From Dyella jiangningensis (GTDB taxonomy: Bacteria; Pseudomonadota; Gammaproteobacteria; Xanthomonadales; Rhodanobacteraceae): a stretch of 64,000 nt of DNA. Of this stretch, positions 1 through 7,761 are shown one piece after another. The translations under genes were made by a program, and so were the position numbers. The DNA is taken from assembly GCF_003264855.1 (NCBI RefSeq), contig NZ_NFZS01000001.1, forward strand, positions 310,001-374,000, in the 5' to 3' direction. The notes beneath the pieces are model-generated. The model worked only from the letters and a program-made list of their open reading frames with translations, was not told the DNA's origin and searched no databases. How positions within the stretch are numbered: the first letter of the stretch is position 1; each line of letters opens with the position of its first letter.

Positions 1-1
1 C

Positions 2-2182
2 ATCCCGAAGCAGGTGGTCACCACCGATGGCCGGGTGATCTTCACCGGCGAGCAGATCCAGCGCGGCCAGGAAGCGTGGCTGCAGGCGGGTGGCCAGCAG
101 CTCGGCACCGTATGGGGACACGGCAGTTATGTCGCGCCCGACTGGTCGGCCGACTGGCTGCATCGCGAGGCGCTGGCCTATCGCGAACTCATGGCGCAGT
201 CGCATTACGGGCAGCCTTACGAGAAGCTCGGTGCCGCCGCCAAGGGCTCCGCGGATGCGTTGATGAAGTCCACCCTGCGCGGCAACACCTATGACGCCGC
301 CACCGGCACGCTCACCATCGATGCCGACCGCGCGCAGGTGATCGAGCAGGTCGCCGGGCACTACATGTCGCTGTTCGGCACTGATCCCGCGCTGGACGCG
401 CTGCGCGAGCAGTACGCGATGATGCCGGGTTCGCTGACGGACAAGCAGGACCTCACCGCACTGCCGGCCTTCTTCTTCTGGTCGTCATGGGCCGCCGCCA
501 CCGATCGCCCTGGCGAGACGCACCTGTCGTACACCAGCAACTGGCCGCATGAACCGCTGATCGACAACGTGCCGACGGCCGCCAATGGCATGTGGTCGAT
601 CGCCAGCTTCATCGGCCTGATCGCCGCCATCGCGGGCATGGTGTGGTTCCACGCCGCCAACCATGAGGAAGGCGATCCGGTCGCGCCCAAGTCGGACCCG
701 CTGTTCAACCTCACGCCCACGCCGTCGATGCGCGCCACCATGAAGTACTTCTACGTGGTGATTGCACTGATGGCCCTGCAAGTGATCATGGGCGTCATCA
801 CGGCCCACTACTCGGTCGAAGGCACCAGCTTCTTCGGCATACCGCTCGGCGCCGTGCTGCCCTTCGTGGCCAGCCGCACGATCCATACGCAATTGGCCGT
901 GCTGTGGATCGCCACCGCGTGGCTTGCTACCGGCCTGTACATCGGCCCCGCGCTGTCAGGCAAGGAACCGAAGTACCAGAAGCTGGGCGTCAACGCGCTG
1001 CTGGTCGCGCTGGTGGTGGTCGTGGTCGGTTCGCTGGTCTGCGGCTGGCTCGGCACCATGCAGAAGCTGGGCTTCGACTACGGCTTCTGGATCGGCAACC
1101 AGGGCCTGGAATACACCAGCATGGGTCGCGTATGGCAGATCCTGCTGTTCATCGGCCTGATGTTCTGGCTGCTGCTGATGGGCCGTGCATTGTGGCCGGC
1201 GCTGATGCGTCCGTCGGAAAGCCGCGGCCTGATCGCGATGGTGTTCATCGCCGCTACCTGCATCGGGCTGTTCTACGCCAGTTCCCTCGCCTGGGGCCAG
1301 CACACGCATTATTCGATGATCGAGTACTGGCGCTGGTGGCTGGTGCACCTGTGGGTGGAAGGTTTCTTCGAAGTGTTCGCCACGGCCGTCATCGCGCTGA
1401 TCTTCTCGCGCCTTGGCCTGATCCGCGCCTCGACCGCCAACGCCGCCATCGTGCTCGAGACCATCGTGTTCCTGTTCGGCGGCATCCTGGGCACGCTGCA
1501 TCACCTGTACTTCACCGGCACGCCGACCTCGGTCATTGCGGTGGGTGCGATGTTCTCCGCGCTGGAAGTGGTGCCGCTGGCGATGATCGGCTTCGAGGGC
1601 TACCGCAACTACCAGCGCAGCAAGGCTGCGCCCTGGGTGGCCAACTACAAGTGGATCATCCTGTGCTTCATCGCCGTGGGCTTCTGGAACACCGTCGGCG
1701 CGGGCCTGCTCGGCTTCGCCATCAACCCGCCGATCTCGCTGTACTACGTGCAAGGCCTCAACCTGACTCCGGCACACGGTCACGCGGCGCTGTTCGGCGT
1801 GTACGGCATGCTCGGCATCGGCCTGATGCTGTTCTGCCTGCGTGGCCTGGCGCCGCGTGCGAACTGGTCGGACTCGCTGCTGAAGTCGATGTTCTGGCTG
1901 CTCAACATCGGCCTCGCCATGATGGTCTTCATCTCGCTGGTGCCCTCGGGCATCTACCAGGCATGGACCAGCGTCGAGTACGGCCTGTGGTACGCACGTT
2001 CGCCCGAGGTGGTGCACTCGGCCTTCATGCAGTGGATGGTGTGGCTGCGCGTGCCGGGCGACGTGGTGTTCGCGCTGGGCATCGTCAGCCTCGCCGCCTT
2101 CGCCTGGAAACTGCTCGGGCGCCGCAAGGAGCCGGCACCGGCCACGGTGATCGCTGCACAGGCGAGTCAGTCCGAGGCCTGA
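2..2182 (+). CDS. norB: Quinol-dependent nitric oxide reductase, NorB type (5' partial)
   Basis: Integral inner-membrane haem-copper oxidase family enzyme that reduces 2 NO to N2O. The frame is open to the left edge (I-P-K-Q before the first GTG), so the true start lies outside the window; about 727 residues are seen and roughly 30 are probably missing. The periplasmic segment with W-G-H-G-S-Y-V-A-P-D-W and the long, fused N-terminal region are typical of the single-subunit quinol-oxidising form (qNOR). A dozen or more hydrophobic helices follow, with conserved histidines in HTQLAVLW, HLWVEGFFEVF, HHLYFTG and HGHAALFGVYG that ligate the haems and the non-haem iron. No cytochrome c subunit gene (norC) follows. 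A strong terminator sits just downstream, so transcription ends here. Confidence 0.95.
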   Translation: MPKQVVTTDGRVIFTGEQIQRGQEAWLQAGGQQLGTVWGHGSYVAPDWSADWLHREALAYRELMAQSHYGQPYEKLGAAAKGSADALMKSTLRGNTYDAATGTLTIDADRAQVIEQVAGHYMSLFGTDPALDALREQYAMMPGSLTDKQDLTALPAFFFWSSWAAATDRPGETHLSYTSNWPHEPLIDNVPTAANGMWSIASFIGLIAAIAGMVWFHAANHEEGDPVAPKSDPLFNLTPTPSMRATMKYFYVVIALMALQVIMGVITAHYSVEGTSFFGIPLGAVLPFVASRTIHTQLAVLWIATAWLATGLYIGPALSGKEPKYQKLGVNALLVALVVVVVGSLVCGWLGTMQKLGFDYGFWIGNQGLEYTSMGRVWQILLFIGLMFWLLLMGRALWPALMRPSESRGLIAMVFIAATCIGLFYASSLAWGQHTHYSMIEYWRWWLVHLWVEGFFEVFATAVIALIFSRLGLIRASTANAAIVLETIVFLFGGILGTLHHLYFTGTPTSVIAVGAMFSALEVVPLAMIGFEGYRNYQRSKAAPWVANYKWIILCFIAVGFWNTVGAGLLGFAINPPISLYYVQGLNLTPAHGHAALFGVYGMLGIGLMLFCLRGLAPRANWSDSLLKSMFWLLNIGLAMMVFISLVPSGIYQAWTSVEYGLWYARSPEVVHSAFMQWMVWLRVPGDVVFALGIVSLAAFAWKLLGRRKEPAPATVIAAQASQSEA

Positions 2183-2199
2183 GCGACACATCACGAAGC

Positions 2200-2238
2200 A
2201 GGAGGCCGGTGTCACGACTGGCCTCCTTTTCTTTTTTT
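2200..2238 (+). terminator. Rho-independent terminator of norB
   Basis: The arms AGGAGGCC (2200-2207) and GGCCTCCT (2220-2227) form a perfect 8-bp stem with a 12-nt loop, followed by TTTTCTTTTTTT. This is the clearest intrinsic terminator in the window and separates norB from the cytochrome gene. Confidence 0.92.
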
Positions 2239-2296
2239 CCGCCGAACAGCGCCGCATCGCAGCCCGCGCCGCGGCGACGGGCCCCTACGCCATTCC

Positions 2297-3049
2297 ATGA
2301 ACTCTTCACTGCTCTTTCGAACCGCATCCATGCGCGCGTTCCGCTGGATTGTCGGCCTTGCCGTCTACGCGGTGTGCGTCGCCGCAGGCGCTCCGGCCGG
2401 AGGCGTGCCCGACACCATCGAGCAACGTGTGGCCGCCTGCACGTCGTGCCATGGAGCCCAAGGCAGGGGTTTGCGCGATGGCGCGTCGGCCCCGCGCATC
2501 GCGGGGCAGCCGGCTGCCTACCTGGCGTTGCAGCTCAGGTATTTCCAGAGTGGCCAGCGCAAGGACGACACCATGCGCTACATCACCAAGCCGCTGACGC
2601 CCGACTACGCGAAGGAGATTGCCGGATACTTCGCGAGCCAGACCATGGCCGTTGATGCCGGCCGGCCATCGCCCTCTGCGGGCGAGCTTGCGCAACGGGG
2701 TGCCCAGATCGTGCTCAAGGGTGATCCCAGCCGAGGCGTTCCGCCTTGCGCGAGTTGCCATGGCAGCCGGTTGGCGGGCCGTGAACCGCTGATTCCGGGC
2801 CTTGCCGATCTGTCGTCGAATTATCTCAAGTCGCAGTTCGCGCAATGGCGCTCGCATGCTCGCGCGGCGGATCGGCCCTACTGCATGAGCGTCGTGGCCA
2901 ATCGCATGAGCGAGGCTGAAATCGACGCCGCCGTCCAATGGCTTGCGGATCGTCGACCCGGCGATGTGCCGTCAACGGATGCGGTCGGCGGCCGCGAGCC
3001 GCCACTGCCGGAATGGTGCGTGATGGACGAGGCTGGCGCCGGCCTGTGA
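2297..3049 (+). CDS. Dihaem cytochrome c4-like protein
   Basis: Predicted periplasmic electron carrier of 250 residues (239 if translation begins at the in-frame ATG at 2330, which puts MRAFRWIVGLAVYAV at the start of the signal peptide). Two haem c motifs are visible, CTSCH near residue 50 and CASCH near residue 152, each in its own cytochrome c domain, which is the c4 layout. GQPAAYLALQL after haem 1 and LSSNYLKSQFAQW after haem 2 match the repeat structure of c4 family proteins. It lies downstream of norB but beyond a terminator, so it is probably a separate transcription unit. Cytochromes c4 usually feed terminal oxidases; a direct link to NorB is not implied because a qNOR takes electrons from quinol. 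Confidence 0.85.
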   Translation: MNSSLLFRTASMRAFRWIVGLAVYAVCVAAGAPAGGVPDTIEQRVAACTSCHGAQGRGLRDGASAPRIAGQPAAYLALQLRYFQSGQRKDDTMRYITKPLTPDYAKEIAGYFASQTMAVDAGRPSPSAGELAQRGAQIVLKGDPSRGVPPCASCHGSRLAGREPLIPGLADLSSNYLKSQFAQWRSHARAADRPYCMSVVANRMSEAEIDAAVQWLADRRPGDVPSTDAVGGREPPLPEWCVMDEAGAGL

Positions 3050-3073
3050 ACGGATGGACGTCCGTTGCGTCGC

Positions 3074-3610
3074 TCACATGCCGTGCCGCTTCAGCGCATG
3101 CTGGACTTCGTCGGCGACGAGCAGGGATGGCAGGTCCGCATAGAGACCGCTGAGCGAGTGGTGGATCATGAGATTGTCGAACAGCCCGAAGTTCTCGACG
3201 AGCATGCCTTCCCGGTCGATCCAGCTTGCCCCTTCGACCGTCGTTCTCGGGCTGACACGCGTGAGGTAATGGGACAGCGCGGACGAGTAGGCAAAGATTC
3301 GTTTGCCTTGCGAGTAGGCGTATCCGATTTCCCACACGGTGCCGACGTCCGCCGAGGGACCACGGAACGGTTCCAGGTTAGCGAACACCAGCGCGGCGCG
3401 ATCGATGAGGGCGACGTTCTTCCTAAAGATCCGAAGCGACAGGGCATCTTCCGTCAGGGCTTCCGAGGACGCGCCCTGATCGTCGTTGTCGGCGGGAATG
3501 AGCGGCTCGACGCCGTGCAGCCTGCACAGGGCGCGCACTTCATCAGCCTTCGCCTTCGCGTTCTGCAGGAACACGTCGGGGCCGGCCAGGTAGGCCGTGA
3601 TGCGATGCAT
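3074..3610 (-). CDS. Nucleoside 2-deoxyribosyltransferase family protein
   Basis: 178 residues, full length for the family. The N-terminal segment ITAYLAGPDVF matches the Rossmann-like start of nucleoside 2-deoxyribosyltransferases (YLAGP-VF), and SADVGTVWEIGYAYSQGK contains the conserved Asp and the catalytic-type Glu followed by G-A/Y-A. Members transfer deoxyribose between bases or hydrolyse deoxynucleoside monophosphates, in nucleotide salvage or pool cleaning. It is transcribed convergently with the cytochrome gene, with only 24 nt between the stop codons. Substrate cannot be predicted. Confidence 0.8.
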   Translation of the reverse strand: MHRITAYLAGPDVFLQNAKAKADEVRALCRLHGVEPLIPADNDDQGASSEALTEDALSLRIFRKNVALIDRAALVFANLEPFRGPSADVGTVWEIGYAYSQGKRIFAYSSALSHYLTRVSPRTTVEGASWIDREGMLVENFGLFDNLMIHHSLSGLYADLPSLLVADEVQHALKRHGM

Positions 3611-3716
3611 GACGTTCGACCTCAGGGATGGCTCGCAGCGTGCAAGCCGCGTTCGTGGATGATGATGGAAGCGATGGCGACGCAGGGTGAAGTGTCGCCG
3701 CGACGACCATCGTCTC

Positions 3717-3932
3717 TCAGGGCGTCTTCGTCAGCCTGGCCTTGGTTCGTTTCGAGGAAGCGGGCCTGGTGCTTCGCCCGACCACCTCGCGCGCATCCTC
3801 GGGCCGGATCGTCTTGAGGCGCCCGGGTGTGCTGATGGCCACTTCCACGGCGCCATTGGACAGCCGCGACGTCGTCAGTTTCACATCGACGGCATGGGCC
3901 AGCTGCCGCCGCCTGACAGGCACCTTGAGCAT
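3717..3932 (-). CDS. Small hypothetical protein (71 aa)
   Basis: I do not recognise this protein. It begins MLKVPVRRRQLAHAVDVKL, is basic and soluble, and ends in a Lys/Arg/Thr-rich tail. The ATG at 3932 has an AAAGGA sequence 7-8 nt upstream. The notable point is that this ribosome-binding sequence lies in the 3' arm of a perfect 10-bp inverted repeat (3936-3961). The gene stands alone between the deoxyribosyltransferase (same strand) and mscS (opposite strand). Coding status is uncertain: length and codon choice are plausible, but there is no family evidence. Confidence 0.4.
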   Translation of the reverse strand: MLKVPVRRRQLAHAVDVKLTTSRLSNGAVEVAISTPGRLKTIRPEDAREVVGRSTRPASSKRTKARLTKTP

Positions 3933-3935
3933 GAA

Positions 3936-3961
3936 GATCCTTTCGACAGTCCGAAAGGATC
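3936..3961 (-). promoter_or_regulatory. Hairpin covering the Shine-Dalgarno of the 71-aa ORF
   Basis: GATCCTTTCG (3936-3945) and CGAAAGGATC (3952-3961) form a perfect 10-bp stem with a 6-nt loop. Read as minus-strand mRNA, the AAAGGA ribosome-binding sequence is in the 3' arm, 3-4 nt before the start codon. The geometry suits translational control or a DNA-binding palindrome; which of the two is not known. Confidence 0.5.
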
Positions 3962-4172
3962 GAGCATAGGGAAGGTCTACGATCACGCCCTTGACCTGGA
4001 TCCAGCATGATCTCACCGCGGCGACATGCTGCCGCCTTGGCGCACGCATGCATGCAAGTTGCGTCGTCTGAACCGCCGCGTGCGCCGTGACAAAACTCCA
4101 ACAGCGGAATGAGTGAGTCTTGACGGGCGTGCGGTTACTACTGGCGTCAGGTTCGTCGCGCAATCGAATGCC

Positions 4173-4964
4173 ATGCATGAGTTCTGGAGAATGACGGGCC
4201 TGGCGCCCGCTACGCTCACGACCTGGGCCATACGCTTGGCCGCCGCATTGATGGTGGCGCTCATCGGCTGGTTCATCGCACGATGGTTGGGACGGATGTC
4301 GGCGCGCGCGCTGCAACGCGGCCATGCCGACCCCATACTCGCCGGCTTCCTGCGCAACATCACGTTCACCGCGGCGCTGATCCTGGTCGCCATCGAAGCG
4401 TTGGAAGTGATCGGCGTTCCATCGACGTCGCTGCTGGCTGCCGTGGGCGCGGCGGGCCTAGCGATCGGACTCGCGCTCAACTCGTCGTTGTCGCACATCG
4501 CGTGGGGCGTGATCCTGGTGATCTTCCGTCCGTTCCGCGTGGGCGATACGGTCACCCTCAACGGCATCGACGGTACGGTCGAATCGGTCAACCTCATGCA
4601 CACGCACTTGCGGACGACTGACAACCGCGAGGTCGTCATTCCCAATGGCAGCGTGGGCGGCAATCCGATCTACAACTCCAGCCTCAGCGGTACGCATCCC
4701 TTCGATTGGCGCTTCGCCGTTCCGTTCGGCGCAGATCTGGAGCAGGTCACAGCGCAGATCCGGGCGGTGCTGGACGCACGCACCGATCTGCCTAAGGACG
4801 CCCGGCCGTCCGTCGACGTCGTCGGCTTTTCGAACAATGGCGTCGTGTTGTCAGTGCACGGATCCGCGGCGACGGGAACCTCGCCACGCCTGCAGAACGA
4901 CGTCCTGACCGCCGTGCACAAGGCGTTGCGTCAGTCGGGCGTCTCGACCGCGGCGATGACCTGA
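4173..4964 (+). CDS. Small-conductance mechanosensitive channel, MscS family
   Basis: 263 residues, close to the E. coli MscS length. N-terminal helices (residues about 10-35 and 55-80) precede the pore helix AAVGAAGLAIGLALNSSL, which has the Gly/Ala packing pattern of MscS TM3. It continues into VIFRPFRVGDTVTLNG and IPNGSVGGNPIYN, the beta domain signature. The protein opens under membrane tension to release solutes during hypo-osmotic shock. An upstream in-frame GTG at 4113 would add 20 residues, but the ATG at 4173 gives a better membrane-proximal N-terminus. Neither start has a strong ribosome-binding site. Confidence 0.88.
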   Translation: MHEFWRMTGLAPATLTTWAIRLAAALMVALIGWFIARWLGRMSARALQRGHADPILAGFLRNITFTAALILVAIEALEVIGVPSTSLLAAVGAAGLAIGLALNSSLSHIAWGVILVIFRPFRVGDTVTLNGIDGTVESVNLMHTHLRTTDNREVVIPNGSVGGNPIYNSSLSGTHPFDWRFAVPFGADLEQVTAQIRAVLDARTDLPKDARPSVDVVGFSNNGVVLSVHGSAATGTSPRLQNDVLTAVHKALRQSGVSTAAMT

Positions 4965-5077
4965 ATGTCTCGCTGGGAACACCGGCATCGCCGACACATG
5001 GACGCGTCCACCGGGAAATGCCGCTTCGATTTCCCAAAGGCGAACCGGTCGGCTGACTCTGCGGGAATCGGGACTCC

Positions 5078-5266
5078 CTAGCCGCGACGAAACGGGGTCT
5101 TTTCGTTTCGGGGTTGCTGCGGCGCCTGGCCCGAATGGGCCGGATCGCGCGCAAAGCGGTTGGTCGATCGGAAGTCCTTGGAGGGATCGACCACCGAGGA
5201 AATCGTCTTGCCTGCGTAAACCGAATGGATGGTCGCGGCCGACAACGGCTTGGGTGTGTCGTTCAT
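5078..5266 (-). CDS. Hypothetical small protein (62 aa)
   Basis: Not recognised. The frame begins MNDTPKPLSAATIHSVYAG and ends NEKTPFRRG. It is polar, has no membrane segment or cysteine, and has GC-rich third positions like the neighbouring real genes. It lies downstream of the ECF sigma factor on the same strand, after a 165-nt gap. A longer version reaching 5428 is possible, but its extra N-terminus (Arg-, Cys- and Met-rich) looks non-coding. Nothing indicates a function. Confidence 0.33.
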   Translation of the reverse strand: MNDTPKPLSAATIHSVYAGKTISSVVDPSKDFRSTNRFARDPAHSGQAPQQPRNEKTPFRRG

Positions 5267-5431
5267 GCGAATGCCTATGTAATTCGCGGGCGGTCCATCC
5301 ACCATACATCCAAACCGGCGGCGGTGCATGACGTACCCGGGGCGTATCCGTGCACCCTGAAACAGCCGTGGCATGGATATCGCTTGCGGTTGGACGTCCA
5401 GAAGGCGGCAATACGCCGCCTCCGACACCTG

Positions 5432-6289
5432 TCAGCCGAGCAGCACCCAGTCGACGGCCTCCATCGCATAGGGCGTGAACAGAAAATCGCGGATGGCCGA
5501 GACCTGGTCGTCCCGCCAGTCGATCAGCACGAAATGGGCGGGTTTTTGCGCCGGGCTGCCACGATCGAACACCAGCACCGCCGGGCGGCCTTCGATTGCT
5601 CCGAAGGCGTATCGCCACTTCGTTTCCTCGGCATAGCGGGTGAAGTAGCGATCGACGCTGTCGCGGCCGTCGAGCTTGAGTCGGTTGACCAGGTCCAGCC
5701 TGACGTCGTCGGCGAGCATGGCTCGGATGGCATCGAAGTCGCCCGCCTGGAACAGCCGTACATAGCTGCGCACTTTCTGGCGATCCGCATCCGTCATGAG
5801 CGGCACGCGTGTTTCGTCGGGCTTCTGCGCCCGTTGCCGCAGCGCCGCGCGTCCGCGTTGAAGCGCCGATTTGGCGGCGGGAAACGTGCAGTCCGCGATC
5901 GAGGCGACTTCTTCGATGGAATGCCCAAGGACATCCTTGAGGATCACCGCGCAGCGCTGGAGCTCGGGCAGTTGGAGGAACACGTGGAAGCTCACGTCGA
6001 CGACGCATGGCTCGACCGTCGATGGATCTTCGACGTCTTCCGTGATCGGCACGACCGGATGACGGGAGCGGCGGCGAAGGACGTCGAGGCAGGTGTTGTG
6101 CGCGATGCGCAGCAGCCAGGCTTCGACATCGTCCACGACCATGCCTTCGCCGCGCACGCGCAAGGCCTTGAGCAAGGCATCCTGCACGGCGTCCTCGCCG
6201 TCGACGGTCGAGCCAAGCATGCGCGCGCAATAACGGTGGAGCCTCGGCCTGAGCTCGCGCAGGTGAGCGTCGAAGTGTTCCTCGTTCAT
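5432..6289 (-). CDS. ECF sigma factor with C-terminal SnoaL-like domain
   Basis: 285 residues. Region sigma-2 is at about 10-80 (YCARMLGSTVDGEDAVQDALLKA, then AWLLRIAHNTCLDVLRRR) and sigma-4 at about 100-155 (LPELQRCAVILKDVLGHS, then IEEVASIADCTFPAAKSALQRGR). Residues about 165-285 form an NTF2/SnoaL-like domain (RSYVRLFQAGDFDAIRAMLADDVRLDL). This fused architecture is that of ECF41-like and related groups, in which the C-terminal domain modulates sigma activity in place of a separate anti-sigma factor; none is seen nearby. The ABM-domain gene lies 60 nt upstream on the same strand and is probably its partner or target. The signal is unknown. Confidence 0.85.
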   Translation of the reverse strand: MNEEHFDAHLRELRPRLHRYCARMLGSTVDGEDAVQDALLKALRVRGEGMVVDDVEAWLLRIAHNTCLDVLRRRSRHPVVPITEDVEDPSTVEPCVVDVSFHVFLQLPELQRCAVILKDVLGHSIEEVASIADCTFPAAKSALQRGRAALRQRAQKPDETRVPLMTDADRQKVRSYVRLFQAGDFDAIRAMLADDVRLDLVNRLKLDGRDSVDRYFTRYAEETKWRYAFGAIEGRPAVLVFDRGSPAQKPAHFVLIDWRDDQVSAIRDFLFTPYAMEAVDWVLLG

Positions 6290-6349
6290 GCATCCAGCCT
6301 CATGGGGTTGGCAGCGACCGGGTCGCGGCGCCGCGACCCGTACGAGCGA

Positions 6350-6688
6350 TCATGCCGCTTCGCCGGTGGCATGATGGCGGCGTTGCGGGGTTTGCGCGAA
6401 TACTTCCGCGCCGGCGAAGGATTCGATCCTCGCCCATGCGCTTATCCGCGGAAAGTAGGCCTGCATGCGCGGATCGCCGCGCATCGCCTCGACCGCTTCC
6501 AGGCTTTCCCATTCGGAATGGATGATCACGCTGTTGCCGTCCGCGGACGCCACCAGCCGCGTGCCCTTCCACCCTTGCAGATGGCTGACCACGTTTTCGA
6601 TGTTGTGCTTCAGCAGCTCGATGAGGTCGTCCGGACGACCGGATTCGAGCTTGAGGACGTTGATGAGGGTGACGGACGGAGAAGCCAT
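6350..6688 (-). CDS. Antibiotic biosynthesis monooxygenase (ABM) domain protein
   Basis: 112 residues of the dimeric alpha/beta-barrel fold: VTLINVLKLESGRPDDLIELLKHN, a central Val/Ile-rich strand SVIIHSEWESLEAVEAM, and a C-terminal arm. The family includes small cofactor-free monooxygenases and haem- or quinone-handling proteins. The start at 6688 is chosen because AAGGAA lies about 8 nt upstream; in-frame starts at 6715 and 6751 would add a Pro/Arg-rich, unlike N-terminus. It is the first gene of a likely two-gene unit with the ECF sigma factor. ECF sigma factors with SnoaL-type tails are usually linked to a small oxidoreductase-type gene that they control, and this gene fits that position. 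Confidence 0.78.
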   Translation of the reverse strand: MASPSVTLINVLKLESGRPDDLIELLKHNIENVVSHLQGWKGTRLVASADGNSVIIHSEWESLEAVEAMRGDPRMQAYFPRISAWARIESFAGAEVFAQTPQRRHHATGEAA

Positions 6689-6900
6689 GGTCGGGTTCCT
6701 TGGTGGAGGGTTCATGCCAAGGACGAATCGGCGCGGCAAAACGGATCGCATGCCGGATCACTTTTTCCATCTGGCCATCCGGATGCCCACGTCGCCAGGC
6801 GAACGCGCATTCAGCGCGACCCGCGCATCGGGACCGGGCGCAAATTATCATCGGCCCAGGTCCCCTAAGGTGCGGGACTGGGGGCGAAAGGGGGAGGGCG

Positions 6901-7761
6901 ATGGAACAGGCTGTCGACTTTCAGGCGATACCACGGGTCGTCGCCGGACGCGCGCGTGGCGGTCGCGAGTCGCAACAGGACGAAGTGCTGTGTCTTCACG
7001 ATGGCCACCAGGATGCCTTCCTGCTCGTGCTGGCCGACGGCATGGGCGGCGATGGCGCCGGCGAGCTGGCGTCGGCCGGCGTGGTCGATGCGGCACGGCG
7101 CCTGTGGAACGAAGGCATGTGGCGCGAGCAGCCGGGGCCGCTGTTCCTGGAATCGCTGTGCCAGGAGGCGCATGCCGAGTTGCATCGCCGTCGTGTCGGC
7201 CTGCACGCCGGGGAGCCGCATTCCACCGTGGTCGCCGTGCTGGTGCAGGGCGAACGCGTGTCGTGGGCGCACGTGGGCGATAGCCGTCTTTACCGCTTCC
7301 AGGGCGCGCGCCTGCTCGGACGGACCGAGGACCACAGCGTGGCCCAGCTGCGCCTGCTGCGCGGCGAGATCACCGAGGGCGAGCTTGCCACGCACCCCGA
7401 CCAGCACACCTTGCTGCGCGGGCTGGGAGGTGACGAAACGCCGGTGGTCGAGCACGGATGCGCAGTGCTTCGCGCCGGACAACGTTTCGTGCTGTGCAGC
7501 GACGGCGTGTGGGAGCAGCTTTCCACCGAAGAGCTGGGCCGACTTTCCCGGCGCCGCGACCAGGATGCGGCGTTGCGGGAAGCGCTCGCGCTGGCCGTCG
7601 AACGCGGCGGCCAGGACGGCGATAATGTCGCGCTGATTTTTGCCTGCCCCGCGCGCGAAAGCTGGCTGCGACGCTATCGCGAGCGGCTGCGCTCGGTCCT
7701 GCGCCGCGGCGCGGCCGGCAAGCGGCAGGCGGTTAACACGTACAACGAGGCATCCTCTTGA
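6901..7761 (+). CDS. PP2C-family serine/threonine phosphatase
   Basis: 286 residues. The PP2C metal-binding motifs appear in order: ESQQDEV (motif 1), LADGMGGDGAGELAS (motif 2), WAHVGDSRLYRF (motif 5/6), RFVLCSDGVWE (motif 8) and GQDGDNVALI (motif 11). It is cytoplasmic: there is no signal peptide and only a basic C-terminal tail. Translation starts at ATG 6901 after a strong GGGGGAGGG. The stop overlaps the TTG start of the next gene (TTGA), so the two are translationally coupled. It should dephosphorylate proteins phosphorylated by the kinase encoded just downstream on the opposite strand, such as the FHA partner. Confidence 0.93.
   Translation: MEQAVDFQAIPRVVAGRARGGRESQQDEVLCLHDGHQDAFLLVLADGMGGDGAGELASAGVVDAARRLWNEGMWREQPGPLFLESLCQEAHAELHRRRVGLHAGEPHSTVVAVLVQGERVSWAHVGDSRLYRFQGARLLGRTEDHSVAQLRLLRGEITEGELATHPDQHTLLRGLGGDETPVVEHGCAVLRAGQRFVLCSDGVWEQLSTEELGRLSRRRDQDAALREALALAVERGGQDGDNVALIFACPARESWLRRYRERLRSVLRRGAAGKRQAVNTYNEASS

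Noticed and set aside
3622-4101. 159-residue minus-strand frame overlapping the 71-aa ORF
   Set aside because: Cys/Arg/Asp-rich sequence without a ribosome-binding site; the 71-aa frame in the other phase has a better start and composition.
6690-6750. ECF41-type promoter upstream of the ABM gene
   Set aside because: I looked for a TGTCACA-N16-CGTC pattern; a CGTC is present, but no matching -35 lies at the proper spacing.
5114-6868. 584-residue open frame on the plus strand across sigma factor and ABM genes
   Set aside because: It covers two genes with clear domains on the other strand and has no recognisable motif.
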